A stretch of 64,000 bases of DNA from NCEH01 sp040049195 (GCF_040049195.1 NZ_JBDZDL010000002.1); one strand, 5' to 3'. Positions 15,760-26,291 are shown, counted from the stretch's first letter. Notes: generated by a model not told the origin, from the letters alone. A program made the numbers and translations.

Positions 15760-17070
15760 ATGGCGACCTTATTCGAAGCGGCCGGGCTGGAGCAGGGAGC
15801 ACCGCGCCCCCTGGCGGATCGGCTGCGCCCGGAGAAGATCGCCGACGTGGTGGGGCAGGACCATCTGGTCGGGCCTGACGGCGTGCTCACGCGCATGCTG
15901 GAGGGCCGTTCCCTCGGCTCCCTCATCCTTTGGGGACCGCCCGGGACTGGCAAGACCACGGTGGCGCGCTTGCTGGCCCATGCCACCGACCTGCATTTCG
16001 AGCAGATCTCGGCCATCTTCTCCGGCGTCGCGGATCTGAAGAAGGTCTTCGAACAGGCCCGCCATCGCCGCGCAACGGGGCGGGGCACGCTGCTGTTCGT
16101 GGATGAAATCCATCGCTTCAACCGGGCCCAACAGGACAGTTTCCTGCCCGTCATGGAGGACGGCACGGTGACGCTGGTCGGCGCCACCACGGAAAATCCG
16201 TCGTTCGAGCTCAACGCCGCCTTGCTCTCGCGTGCTCGGGTGCTGGTGTTCCGCGCGCTCGATGAAGAGGCGATTTCCCGCCTGCTGGCGCGTGCTGAGG
16301 AGGTTGAGCAGCGGCCCCTGCCGCTGGATGCCGACGCCCGCGCCGCCCTCGCGCGCATGGCGGACGGCGACGGGCGTGCCGCATTGACCCTGGCCGAGGA
16401 GGTCTGGCGCGCCGCCCGCCCGGGCGAGGTGTTCGATACGGCCGGCCTGCAGGAGGTGGTGCAGCGCCGCGCGCCGATCTACGACAAGAGCGAGGACGGC
16501 CACTACAACCTCATCTCCGCCTTGCACAAATCCGTCCGCGGATCGGACCCGGACGCGGCGCTCTATTATCTTGCCCGCATGCTGGATGCCGGGGAAAGCC
16601 CCTTGTTTCTGGCCCGCCGTCTGGTGCGCATGGCAGTGGAGGATATCGGGCTCGCCGATCCGCAAGCCCTCGTGGTCGCCAATGCGGCGAAGGAGGCCTA
16701 CGACTTCCTGGGGTCTCCCGAGGGCGAACTGGCGCTGGCCGAGGCGGCCGTCTATATGGCCACCGCGCCCAAATCCAATTCGGTCTACAAGGCCTGGTCG
16801 GCGGCGATGCGCACCGCCAAGGCGGGCGGCTCGCTGGTGCCGCCCAAGCACATTCTCAATGCCCCCACCAAGCTCATGAAGGGTGAGGGCTACGGCAAGG
16901 GCTATCGCTACGATCATGACGAGCCCGATGCGTTCTCGGGGCAGAATTACTTTCCCGAGCAGCTGGGGCGGCAGAGCTTCTTCCATCCCGTCGAGCGCGG
17001 CTTTGAGCGCGAGATCAAGAAGCGCATGGACTATTGGGCGCGCCTGCGAGCGGAACGCGGCGAGCCATAG
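15760..17070 (+). CDS. rarA: Replication-associated recombination protein A (AAA+ ATPase)
   Basis: 436 residues, normal for the RarA/MgsA/WRNIP1 family, which acts at stalled replication forks. The Walker A motif GPPGTGKTT lies near residue 55, and Walker B LLFVDEIHRFN with sensor GATTENPSFELN follows. The C-terminal part (HYNLISALHKSVRGSDPDAA) is the tetramerisation domain. It is 26 bases downstream of the protease gene. Confidence 0.95.
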   Translation: MATLFEAAGLEQGAPRPLADRLRPEKIADVVGQDHLVGPDGVLTRMLEGRSLGSLILWGPPGTGKTTVARLLAHATDLHFEQISAIFSGVADLKKVFEQARHRRATGRGTLLFVDEIHRFNRAQQDSFLPVMEDGTVTLVGATTENPSFELNAALLSRARVLVFRALDEEAISRLLARAEEVEQRPLPLDADARAALARMADGDGRAALTLAEEVWRAARPGEVFDTAGLQEVVQRRAPIYDKSEDGHYNLISALHKSVRGSDPDAALYYLARMLDAGESPLFLARRLVRMAVEDIGLADPQALVVANAAKEAYDFLGSPEGELALAEAAVYMATAPKSNSVYKAWSAAMRTAKAGGSLVPPKHILNAPTKLMKGEGYGKGYRYDHDEPDAFSGQNYFPEQLGRQSFFHPVERGFEREIKKRMDYWARLRAERGEP

Positions 17071-17168
17071 GGTTAATGTTGCGCTGCAAAAATTATCACG
17101 AATGACCTTGATGCGGGGCCGCTGCGGCCGTTAAGACGAAGCTGTCCTCCCTTTGTGCAGGTGCAGCC

Positions 17169-17555
17169 ATGTTTCCCGCGCTTCTGGTCTTCGTCGGGGC
17201 GGGCCTCGGCGGTCTGGTCCGCCACCTTTTCAATCTGGCGGGCCTACGCCTGCTCGGATTGGTGGATTTCCCCTATGTCACCATGTTCATCAACGTGCTT
17301 GGCTGCTTCATCATGGGGCTGGCAACCATCTGGTTCGCCACGCGATCCGGAATGAGCTGGGCGCAGCCGACGCGCCTGTTCCTGACCACGGGCGTGCTTG
17401 GTGGATTCACCACCTTCTCAACCTTTTCTCTGGAATTCGCTTTGCTCATGGAGCGGGGCGCTTGGGGCTATGCCGCGGCTTACGCCATCGGCTCACTGGT
17501 GCTTTGCATCCTCGCCGTGCTGGCCGGCATGGCACTTATGCGCGCCATTGCGTGA
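17169..17555 (+). CDS. crcB: Fluoride-specific channel CrcB/Fluc
   Basis: 128 residues with four predicted membrane helices. It has GAGLGGLVRHLFN at the N-terminus and the signatures NVLGCFIMG and TTGVLGGFTTFSTFS, including the conserved Asn and Phe-box residues that form the fluoride pathway in dual-topology dimers. I looked for a fluoride riboswitch in the 98 bases upstream and did not recognise one. It is followed by the rluC-like gene, a common neighbour in this order. Confidence 0.94.
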   Translation: MFPALLVFVGAGLGGLVRHLFNLAGLRLLGLVDFPYVTMFINVLGCFIMGLATIWFATRSGMSWAQPTRLFLTTGVLGGFTTFSTFSLEFALLMERGAWGYAAAYAIGSLVLCILAVLAGMALMRAIA

Positions 17556-17616
17556 CATAGCGGCGGGGGACGCGTAAATCTGCGCGCAAGTTCCGACCGT
17601 TGCGAGGATGTGACCC

Positions 17617-18690
17617 ATGGCGGTCGAAGTAAAGCAGGTGAGTGCGGACGAGGCCGGGATGCGCCTCGACCGCTGGTTCAAGGCGCATTTCCCGGATCTG
17701 TCGTTCGGCCATCTGCAGAAGTTGGTGCGCACCGGGCAGGTGCGTGTGGATGGCGGGCGCGCGAAAACCTCCACGCGGCTCGAGCCGGGCCAGAGCGTGC
17801 GCGTTCCCCCGCTGGGTGTGGATTCCGATGGAATCGAGCCGGTGGATGCGGCTGATGAGGCGGCGCGGGCCCCCGCACCAGGTGGCGCGCCGGGTGAACG
17901 CCCGGCCGCGCCGCGCGGCGTGGTTGCTGCAGCGGCGCGCCGCGAGAACGAAGACCTCACCGCGCTGAAGGCCATGATCCTTTATGAGGACAAGGACGTG
18001 ATGGTGCTCAACAAGCCCATGGGCCTCGCGGTCCAGGGCGGGTCCGGCACCTATCGTCATATCGACGGCATGCTGGATTCCATGCGCGACCGCGACGGGC
18101 AGAAGCCGCGCCTCGTTCATCGCATCGATAAGGACACCGCCGGCTGCCTGCTGATCGCCAAGACGCGCCTTGCGGCCTCTATCCTCACCAAGAGCTTCCG
18201 CTCGCGCGAAGCACGCAAGATCTATTGGGCGCTCGTGCCCGGCGTGCCGAAGCCCCGCCAGGGTCGCATCTCCACCTATCTCGCCCGTGAGGAGAGCGAG
18301 GAGCGCATGCGCGTCGCCAAGCACGGAGAGGACGAGGCGAGCCACGCCTTGACCTATTATGCCGTCGTCGACCAGGCGGCGCAGAAAATGGCCTGGCTTT
18401 CCCTCAAGCCGGTCACCGGCCGCACCCATCAGTTGCGGGCGCACATGGCGCATATCGGCCATCCCATCGTCGGCGACCCGAAATATTTCAACATCGAGAA
18501 TTGGGAATTTCCCGGCGGCATGCAGAACAAACTGCATCTGCTGGCACGCCGCATCGTGATTCCCCATCCGTGTGGCACCGGGGTGATCGACGTCTCAGCG
18601 CCGCTTCCGCCCCATATGGCGCAATCCTGGGCGGTGCTGGGGCTGGATGCGACGCAGTACGATCCGATCCTGGAAGCGCCGGAATCCTGA
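17617..18690 (+). CDS. RluA-family 23S rRNA pseudouridine synthase (RluC/RluD type)
   Basis: 357 residues. The N-terminal S4 RNA-binding domain (about 15-70, with LQKLVRTGQVRVDGGRAKTS) is followed by the pseudouridine synthase domain with the catalytic segment HRIDKDTAGCLLIAK; Asp171 is the expected nucleophile. It isomerises uridines in 23S rRNA; RluC-type is the likelier assignment from context with crcB, but target positions cannot be read from sequence. A Pro/Ala-rich insert lies between the two domains. Confidence 0.93.
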   Translation: MAVEVKQVSADEAGMRLDRWFKAHFPDLSFGHLQKLVRTGQVRVDGGRAKTSTRLEPGQSVRVPPLGVDSDGIEPVDAADEAARAPAPGGAPGERPAAPRGVVAAAARRENEDLTALKAMILYEDKDVMVLNKPMGLAVQGGSGTYRHIDGMLDSMRDRDGQKPRLVHRIDKDTAGCLLIAKTRLAASILTKSFRSREARKIYWALVPGVPKPRQGRISTYLAREESEERMRVAKHGEDEASHALTYYAVVDQAAQKMAWLSLKPVTGRTHQLRAHMAHIGHPIVGDPKYFNIENWEFPGGMQNKLHLLARRIVIPHPCGTGVIDVSAPLPPHMAQSWAVLGLDATQYDPILEAPES

Positions 18691-18716
18691 TCCGAAAGAG
18701 AGCCGTCCTGCCGCAG

Positions 18717-18749
18717 CGGCCGGCGCTCGCCGCAGGTCAGCGCCGGCCG
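18717..18749 (+). terminator. Perfect 11-bp hairpin after the rluC-like gene
   Basis: CGGCCGGCGCT (18717-18727) pairs perfectly with AGCGCCGGCCG (18739-18749). It is followed by TGCAGGTTTCCCC, so the T-run is poor. It may be a weak terminator or an mRNA-stabilising hairpin between this gene and the zinc-ribbon gene. Confidence 0.5.
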
Positions 18750-18828
18750 TGCAGGTTTCCCCTGCGGACAAACCGCGCTACAGGGATGCCTGGGGGCGAG
18801 TCATCCAATCTAGTTACGGAGACGATGC

Positions 18829-19515
18829 ATGAGCCGACAGCCAGACCTGTGTCCCGGCTGCGGAGCGCCGACGCATCCCCACGCCCATGAATGCGCCGAA
18901 TGCGGTGCCGTCCTGCCGCCGCGCCGCTCGATGCTCCCCCTTATCGTCGGTGCCGCAGGCGTTCTGGTCGCGCTCTTGGCCGGGGCGGGGGTATGGATCA
19001 TGCTCAGCCCGCCCCACGGCGGCGCGATACAGGAAGCCAGTGCGCCGGCTCAGCCCGCGCCCGTCGCACCCGCTCCGGCGGATGTCGCCACGGCACCGGC
19101 CCCGAGCCCATCTGCCCCGGCTGCGCCCGAGCCGCAGGCGGCTGCCCCCCAGATTGCGACCGCCCCGTCACCCGCCCCCGCCAATCCGCCAGAGGCGGAG
19201 ACCGCATTGCCCACCGTGCGTCCGGGCGTGACGCTTCCATCGGCGGATGAACCGACCCGGCGCGCCTTCGCGAAGACCACCCAGGATAATTTTGTCCAGA
19301 ACGGGCTCGATCTTCAGGTGACGACCAGCGGGCAGGAAGCGACCACGATCGCCATCAAGTTCAATTTCCCGGCCAAGACGGCCGTGGAACTGATCGCGTC
19401 CGGCCCGTTTCCGCGCCAATGCAAGCAGCGCGGGTTCAAGACCATTCAATTCTCCGATCCCAACGCCATATCATGGACCTATGATCTCGCCACCGACAAG
19501 CTGACCCAGAAATGA
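18829..19515 (+). CDS. Zinc-ribbon membrane-anchored protein of unknown function
   Basis: 228 residues. The N-terminus holds a four-cysteine ribbon, Cys8/Cys11 and Cys22/Cys25 (CPGCG and CAECG), then one membrane helix (about 34-57), a 75-residue Pro/Ala linker and a compact C-terminal domain (about 140-228) with two Lys-rich beta-like stretches. The topology suggests a cytosolic ribbon and a periplasmic C-terminal domain. The GGAGA site at 18818 supports ATG 18829. The stop overlaps the start of the next gene, so it is coupled to the phosphatase. No function recognised. Confidence 0.8.
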   Translation: MSRQPDLCPGCGAPTHPHAHECAECGAVLPPRRSMLPLIVGAAGVLVALLAGAGVWIMLSPPHGGAIQEASAPAQPAPVAPAPADVATAPAPSPSAPAAPEPQAAAPQIATAPSPAPANPPEAETALPTVRPGVTLPSADEPTRRAFAKTTQDNFVQNGLDLQVTTSGQEATTIAIKFNFPAKTAVELIASGPFPRQCKQRGFKTIQFSDPNAISWTYDLATDKLTQK

Positions 19516-20204
19516 CGACGGACGACACCTCTCCCGGCCTGGTCCTGTTCGACTGCGACGGCACGCTGGTGGACAGCCAGCACGCCATCGTCGAGGCCAT
19601 GAGTGCCGCCTTCGTTTCATGTGGCGTGGTGCCGCCGGAGCGGGCGGAGATTTTGTCGGTCGTCGGCCTCTCGCTGCCGGAGACGTTCGCAGTGCTCTCC
19701 CGCGGGGCCGTGGACTTTCCCGTGGAGGCGCTCGAGGCGGCCTATCGCTCCACCTACCGCACCCAGCGCGAAGCCGCGCCCACCGAGCCGCTTTATCCGG
19801 GCGCGCGGGAGACGCTGGAAGCGCTGCGCTGCCGCACCGACCTGCAATTGGGCATGGTGACCGGCAAGGCCCGGCGCGGCGTGGGCCGTGTGCTCACCGG
19901 TCATCAAATGGAAGGCTGGTTTTCCACCATCCAGACGGCGGACGATGCTCCCTCCAAGCCGCATCCCGCCATGGTGCTGCAGGCGATGGCGGAGGTAGGC
20001 GCGGAGCCGGCCTTGACCGTGGTGGTGGGCGATACAACCTACGATATGGAAATGGCCAAGGCGGCCGGCGCTTTCGCCATCGCCGTCGGCTGGGGCTATC
20101 ATGAGCCCGCTGCGTTGCTGGCAGCCGGCGCGGATCTGATGGTGGAGCGGTTCGCGGATCTGCCGGCGGCCATCGAGACCTTGTTCGCGCGCGTTTCCGC
20201 CTAA
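19512..20204 (+). CDS. HAD-IA hydrolase, phosphoglycolate phosphatase-like
   Basis: 230 residues. Motif I is LFDCDGTLVDS (Asp14 nucleophile, Asp16 acid/base), motif II the Thr in GMVTGKA, and motif IV VVGDTTYDMEMAKAAG. A helical cap lies between motifs I and II. It is a small-molecule phosphatase with unproven substrate; family members act on 2-phosphoglycolate or similar phosphates. It overlaps the zinc-ribbon gene and is followed 29 bases later by the ATP12 homologue, the usual alphaproteobacterial order. Confidence 0.9.
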   Translation: MTTDDTSPGLVLFDCDGTLVDSQHAIVEAMSAAFVSCGVVPPERAEILSVVGLSLPETFAVLSRGAVDFPVEALEAAYRSTYRTQREAAPTEPLYPGARETLEALRCRTDLQLGMVTGKARRGVGRVLTGHQMEGWFSTIQTADDAPSKPHPAMVLQAMAEVGAEPALTVVVGDTTYDMEMAKAAGAFAIAVGWGYHEPAALLAAGADLMVERFADLPAAIETLFARVSA

Positions 20205-20233
20205 GGCGCGCCAGGCGAAATCACGGGACCCAC

Positions 20234-21004
20234 ATGCGCGATCTTCTCGAAGGCATCGAAACAACCGGCATCGACCCGGCGGAATCCGTGCGCGCCGCCC
20301 AGCGGGTGACGCTGCCGAAGCGCTTCTACAAGGCGGCTTCTGTCGGCACCGAGGGGGACGGCTTCACCATTCTTCTGGATGGGAGGCCGGTGCGCACGCC
20401 GGCCCGCGATATCCTGCACCTGCCGACGCGCGCCCTCGCCGAGGCGGTGGCCGCCGAATGGGACGCGCAGGTGGCTGAGATCAATCCGCACGCCATGCCG
20501 CTGACGCGCCTCGTCAATGTGGTGCTGGACGGCGTGATGCGCGATCCCACCGCCTCTGCCGCCGAGGTGGTGAGTTATGCCGGCACCGACCTGCTCTGCT
20601 ATCGCGCGGATGGCCCGGAGCGGCTGGAGGCGCAGCAGGCGCAGGCGTGGGACCCGGTGCTGGACTGGTTCCGCGACCATCACAGCGCCCGCTTCTTCCT
20701 CAGCACCGGCGTGCGCCATGTGAAACAGCCGGACGAGACCTTGGCGCGCATTGCGGATTTGGTGCCGCGCGAGCCGTTCCGCCTGGCGGCCGTCACCTCC
20801 ATGACGGCGCTCACCGGCTCGGCCCTGCTGGCGCTGGCGGTGGCCCATGGGGCTATCGATGCGGAAACCGCATGGACCGCCGCCCATGTGGACGAGGCCT
20901 GGAATCGCGCCCAATGGGGCGAGGACGAGCTTGCAGCCGCGCGCCACGCCGCCCGCAAGCTGGAAATGGACGCGGCCGCGCGCCTGCTCGCCCTGCTGGA
21001 CTGA
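20234..21004 (+). CDS. ATP12-family F1-ATPase assembly chaperone
   Basis: 256 residues, matching the family of bacterial homologues of mitochondrial Atp12, which protects F1 alpha subunits during assembly. Visible signatures are PKRFYKAASV, the LLDGRPVRTPA segment, and AEWDAQVAEINPHAMPLTRL with LTRLVN. ATP synthase genes are not in this window. It ends 14 bases before the convergent TPR gene. Confidence 0.9.
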   Translation: MRDLLEGIETTGIDPAESVRAAQRVTLPKRFYKAASVGTEGDGFTILLDGRPVRTPARDILHLPTRALAEAVAAEWDAQVAEINPHAMPLTRLVNVVLDGVMRDPTASAAEVVSYAGTDLLCYRADGPERLEAQQAQAWDPVLDWFRDHHSARFFLSTGVRHVKQPDETLARIADLVPREPFRLAAVTSMTALTGSALLALAVAHGAIDAETAWTAAHVDEAWNRAQWGEDELAAARHAARKLEMDAAARLLALLD

Positions 21005-21017
21005 GGCGGATAAAGCC

Positions 21018-23003
21018 TCAGGCCACGGGTGCCGCCATGCGCCGCTTCACGTCTTCTGCCATGCGCGCGAACACCGTGGACCAATCGCCCGGCACATCCT
21101 GGCGGAACAGGCGCACGCTCGGATACCAGGGGGTATCCTCCCGCACCGCCAGCCAGCGCCAGTCACAGCCGGCGATCAGTGCCAGCAGGGCCGGGCGACC
21201 GAGCGCGCCGGCGAGATGGATCATGGCGGTATCGCAGGAAATCACGAGATCGCACGCAGCGAGGATTGCCGCGCTGTCGAGGAAGGTTTCGCCCGGCGGA
21301 TCGATGGCCGCCATGTGTTCGACCGCGAACGGGAGGTCGACGGCCTCTGCCTGCTCCTCGCCCTGGCCCTTCTGAAGCGAGAGAATCCGCACGCCGTCCA
21401 GCGCCGCCACGGGGGCAAGAGCCGCGAGGGGAAAGGCGCGGCTCATGCCGGCTTCACCCTTGGGGTTTCCGGCCCAGGCCACGGCGATCTTGAAGCCGCC
21501 ATCGCCCAGCTTCTGCCGCCACGCCTCGGTGCGGGCGGGCTGCGCCTTCAGATAAGGCGCGAAGGGCGGCAGCGTCTGGGGCGTCAGATGGAGCAGATGC
21601 GGCACGCTCATCAGCGGCGCCCACCGCGCCGGCTCGCGCAGCCCCATGGCCTGCTCGATGCTCATGACGCCCGCGATGCCTTCGATTCCCGACAGGAGGG
21701 GCAGCATCTCGGGCGTGGCCGCGAGCGCGACCTTGTGACCGAGGCGGCCGAGCAGCGGCGCGAACCGTGCGAACTGGATGATGTCGCCGCGCCCCTGTTC
21801 GGCCTGGAGCACGAGAAGGCTCTTCTGGTCCGGCTTGTCGCCGGTCCAACGCGGGAAGGGAAACTCGGCATAGCCTTTCTGGCGCAATTCGTTGCGGCGC
21901 TCGAACAAAGGCAGGCCGCGCATCCAGTCGCCGCTGCGCAGGCGCGCAGTGGCCAGCAGGAATGCCACCTCCGGGTGCGGGGGCGCCGCCTGAACCAGCG
22001 GGCCAAGGTCGCGCCTGCCATCATCCAGCCGGCGGAGGTCCATCTGGAGCTGGGCGCGCAAAATGCGGGCGCGGATGAAGGCGGGATCGCGGGCGAGCGC
22101 GCGGTCGAGATCGGCGATCGCTTCCCCGTGTCGCCCGACGGTGGAGAGCAGCAGGGCGCGGGGATAGAGAATGTCCGCCCGGTCCGGCGCCAGTTCCACG
22201 GCGCGGGTGGCGCTTTCCACGCCTTCGGAAAAGCGCCGCAGGTCCAGCAGCACGCTGGCGCGGTTGGCGTGGGCCTGCGCGGCGCGGGGATCAAGCGCCA
22301 GCGCCCGATCCAGCAGTTCCAGCGCCTCTTGCGGGCGGTCCAGATTGCGCAGGGCAAGCGCGGTATTCGAGAGCGCGTCCACATTGTCCGGTTCCGCCGC
22401 CAGCACGCTCTCGAAAGCCGCCAGGGCGGGGGCATAGCGCATGAGGGCGCTCAGTGAGACGCCCCGGTTGAGATGGGCGGCACCCATGTCCGGGGCCATG
22501 GCGAGCGCGGTGTCGAAGGATTTGATGGCATCCTCGTGCCGCTCCATCTCCTGCAGCAACGCCCCGCGATTGAGCCAGCCTTCGGGACGGCGGGGGGCGA
22601 GGCGCAAGGATTCGTCATAAGCGCGCAACGCCTCGGTGCGCCGGCCGAGGGCGCCGAGCACGCCGGCGCGGCTGCCCCAGGCATCGGGATTTTCCGGCGC
22701 GAGGGCGATGGCTCGATCATAGGCGGCGAGCGCTTCCGCGAGGCGGCCGAGCCGCTCCAGCGCGAGACCGAGCAGATCGAACGCCCGCCCGTCCTGCGGC
22801 GCGGCCTGCGTCGCGTCCTGAAGGAGGCGCACGCCATCCTCCAGCCGCCCCTGCTGGCATCGGAGCCGGCCGAGCCGGAACAGGGCTTCGCCCTCCCGCG
22901 GCGCAACGCGCAGAATCTCGCCATAGAGGCCCGCCGCTTCGTCCAATTGGCCGGAATCGTGAAGGGCGATCGCCCGGTCGAGAAGGGAGGAGGATGCGGG
23001 CAT
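21018..23003 (-). CDS. TPR-repeat protein with C-terminal glycosyltransferase-like domain
   Basis: 661 residues from ATG 23003; an in-frame ATG at 23042 would add 13 residues. About ten to twelve tetratricopeptide repeats fill residues 5-390 (repeated A-x-x-x-x-x-A-L/ P-pattern), followed by a domain of about 250 residues with AVAWAGNP and SCDTAMIHLAGALGRPALLAL, the layout of family 9/41-like glycosyltransferases, possibly nucleotide-sugar dependent. It may be cytosolic and modify proteins or cell-surface polymers; substrate unknown. It is transcribed divergently from the MscS gene. Confidence 0.85.
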   Translation of the reverse strand: MPASSSLLDRAIALHDSGQLDEAAGLYGEILRVAPREGEALFRLGRLRCQQGRLEDGVRLLQDATQAAPQDGRAFDLLGLALERLGRLAEALAAYDRAIALAPENPDAWGSRAGVLGALGRRTEALRAYDESLRLAPRRPEGWLNRGALLQEMERHEDAIKSFDTALAMAPDMGAAHLNRGVSLSALMRYAPALAAFESVLAAEPDNVDALSNTALALRNLDRPQEALELLDRALALDPRAAQAHANRASVLLDLRRFSEGVESATRAVELAPDRADILYPRALLLSTVGRHGEAIADLDRALARDPAFIRARILRAQLQMDLRRLDDGRRDLGPLVQAAPPHPEVAFLLATARLRSGDWMRGLPLFERRNELRQKGYAEFPFPRWTGDKPDQKSLLVLQAEQGRGDIIQFARFAPLLGRLGHKVALAATPEMLPLLSGIEGIAGVMSIEQAMGLREPARWAPLMSVPHLLHLTPQTLPPFAPYLKAQPARTEAWRQKLGDGGFKIAVAWAGNPKGEAGMSRAFPLAALAPVAALDGVRILSLQKGQGEEQAEAVDLPFAVEHMAAIDPPGETFLDSAAILAACDLVISCDTAMIHLAGALGRPALLALIAGCDWRWLAVREDTPWYPSVRLFRQDVPGDWSTVFARMAEDVKRRMAAPVA

Positions 23004-23143
23004 GGTCCAACGCTGCCGATAAGGGAGCGGCACCATATTCATTCGCGCGGCCCGCCGGAACCCCGCGCGGGCGCCAGCGAACTTATTGCATCGCCGCGCG
23101 TTTGCCTCTTCAATCCCTTCAACACAGCAGCGAGGCGTTGGCG

Positions 23144-23941
23144 ATGGATATCGATACCGAACACCTGGGCGAAGTGGCGGTCGTCTACGGCCTGAATGTG
23201 GTCTACGCGCTGGTTCTGCTGGGTGTCGGCTGGTGGATCGCGCGCACCGTCGAGGGGCTGCTGATGCGCGGCCTCAGCGCCACAGGGCGGATCGACGTGA
23301 CGGTGGCGAGCTTTCTCGCCAGCCTCGCCAAATATGCCGTGCTCGTGTTCGTGCTGGTCGCGGTGCTCCAGCGCTTCGGGATCCAGACCACCAGCATCAT
23401 CGCCGTGTTGGGTGCAGCCTCCTTGGCGGTCGGTCTCGCCTTGCAGGGCACTTTGTCCAACATGGCCGCGGGCGTGATGTTGCTGATCTTCCGGCCTTTT
23501 CGTGTCGGCGACCAAGTGGAGGTCGCCGGAAAGGCCGGCACGGTGAAGGCCCTGACCTTATTCACCACCGAACTTGCAGGCGCCGCCAATGTGCAGATCC
23601 TGATCCCCAACGGGCAGGTGTGGGGCACCGCGATCCTCAACAAATCCGCCTATCCGGTGGGTGATTCGACGGTGTCGGTGGCGCTGGAGGTGGCGACCAG
23701 CGTGGATGTTGACGCGCTTCGCACCAAGGTCCTCGCCTTCCTTCAACAAGATCAGCGGGTCCTGGCGGCCCCTGCGCCGAGTGTCGTTCTCGGCAAGCTC
23801 GGCTATGACCGCATCGAACTGACCGTGTCGGCGACCACCAAGCCCGCCGATGCTACGGCCGTAAAGGAAGAGCTGCTGGAGCTGGTGCGCCCCCTGATTT
23901 ATGCCGCGCCGTCCGAGAAGCCAGCGCTGGTCTCGCCTTAG
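23144..23941 (+). CDS. Small MscS-type mechanosensitive channel
   Basis: 265 residues, minimal MscS size. Three membrane helices occupy about 1-105, the pore-lining third helix reading AVLGAASLAVGLALQGTLSNMAAGVMLL. A cytoplasmic beta domain follows, with RPFRVGDQVEV and ILIPNGQVWG. It opens under membrane tension to release solutes during osmotic downshock. The frame is open to 22994, but the protein starts at ATG 23144 (MDIDTEHL) to give the normal N-terminus. Confidence 0.93.
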   Translation: MDIDTEHLGEVAVVYGLNVVYALVLLGVGWWIARTVEGLLMRGLSATGRIDVTVASFLASLAKYAVLVFVLVAVLQRFGIQTTSIIAVLGAASLAVGLALQGTLSNMAAGVMLLIFRPFRVGDQVEVAGKAGTVKALTLFTTELAGAANVQILIPNGQVWGTAILNKSAYPVGDSTVSVALEVATSVDVDALRTKVLAFLQQDQRVLAAPAPSVVLGKLGYDRIELTVSATTKPADATAVKEELLELVRPLIYAAPSEKPALVSP

Positions 23942-23966
23942 ACCCACCCGCGCCTTCGGAAATGCC

Positions 23967-24362
23967 GTGACCGCAGACGACATTCGCGAATTGTTCGCCG
24001 CATTCGGCCCCGTGGACGTACGCCGCATGTTCGGCGGTGCCGGCGTCTATGCGGACGGCGCGATGTTCGCGCTGGAGGTCGGGGGCGAGTTGTATCTGAA
24101 GGTCGATGAAGGCTTCGCCCTGGACCTGGGGGCGCGCGGCTCTGTGCCGTTCAGCTATGAAGCCAAGGGGCGGCGCACCATCATGTCCTTCTGGAAGGTG
24201 CCGGAAGCGGCGCTGGACGATGGGGAGGATTTGGCCGCGCTGGCCCGCCGTGCGCTTGAAATCGCCCGTGCCGCCCGGCTGAAGAAACCCGCCGCATCAA
24301 GGCCGCGCAAGACGTCGGCGACCAACCGCAGCAAGCCGGCGTCCCCGAAGGGCGGCGCCTGA
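23967..24362 (+). CDS. TfoX N-terminal domain protein
   Basis: 131 residues from GTG 23967, preceded by GGAAA; an ATG start in this frame is not available nearby. The TfoX-N fold is visible (DVRRMFGGAGVYADGAMFAL, then YLKVDEG and PFSYEAKGRRTIMSFW). The C-terminal 40 residues are Lys/Ala/Pro-rich (KKPAASRPRKTSATNRSKP), unlike the core. In gammaproteobacteria the family regulates competence; the role here is unknown. It lies 26 bases after the MscS gene and convergent with rhlE. Confidence 0.85.
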   Translation: MTADDIRELFAAFGPVDVRRMFGGAGVYADGAMFALEVGGELYLKVDEGFALDLGARGSVPFSYEAKGRRTIMSFWKVPEAALDDGEDLAALARRALEIARAARLKKPAASRPRKTSATNRSKPASPKGGA

Positions 24363-24418
24363 AAATCCGCTGAGGGGGTCCTTGCAGCGGAGGTGGCTGA
24401 AGAAAAAGCGAATGAGGC

Positions 24419-24435
24419 GGGCCCTTTAAAGGCCC
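24419..24435. terminator. Small inverted repeat between the convergent tfoX-N and rhlE genes
   Basis: GGGCC (24419-24423) pairs with GGCCC (24431-24435) around CTTTAAA. It sits in the 83-base gap between two convergent genes. There is no long T-run on either strand, so termination is an inference. Confidence 0.35.
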
Positions 24436-24445
24436 ACGCTCGGGG

Positions 24446-25993
<1,548 letters not shown>

Positions 25994-26030
25994 ATCGTCG
26001 CTTAATGCGGCAGCGCTCCGCTTATCGCAG

Positions 26031-26070
26031 GCCCCGTGCCGTACGGGGCTGGGCGAGCGGTCGTCGCTCG
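26031..26070 (-). promoter_or_regulatory. Structured leader of the rhlE-like gene
   Basis: Two adjacent inverted repeats lie 40-75 bases upstream of the helicase start: GCCCCGT/ACGGGGC (26031-26037, 26043-26049) and CGAGCG/CGCTCG (26054-26059, 26065-26070), each with a five-base loop. Read on the minus strand they would form two hairpins in the 5' untranslated RNA. The remaining 26071-26291 interval holds an AT-richer stretch around 26090-26125, a plausible promoter area, but no gene. Confidence 0.45.
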
Positions 26071-26291
26071 GCGCGCTTGGATTCGAAATAATCGGACGAC
26101 ACGTTGTAAAGTAAGGATTTTGTGCGCTGTGTCAATGCTTCTCGTTCAGCGTGCCATGCGCCAGGGGAATTGCAGGGACGAGCGCTATGCGAAACCGGCC
26201 TTGACCCTCCCGTGAATGAGCGCCAAGGAAGCTTTCCCACCGAGCCCTCACACAGGGCGACGTCCCCGCCTTTTCTCCAAACCGTGCCGCC

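Noticed and set aside
17071..17168. Possible fluoride riboswitch before crcB
   Set aside because: The 98-base gap lacks the expected GGNGATGG and CTCCGCC-like elements.
20847..22457. A 536-codon plus-strand open frame opposite the TPR gene
   Set aside because: Antisense shadow of a repetitive gene; the TPR frame has a coherent repeat pattern and domain structure.
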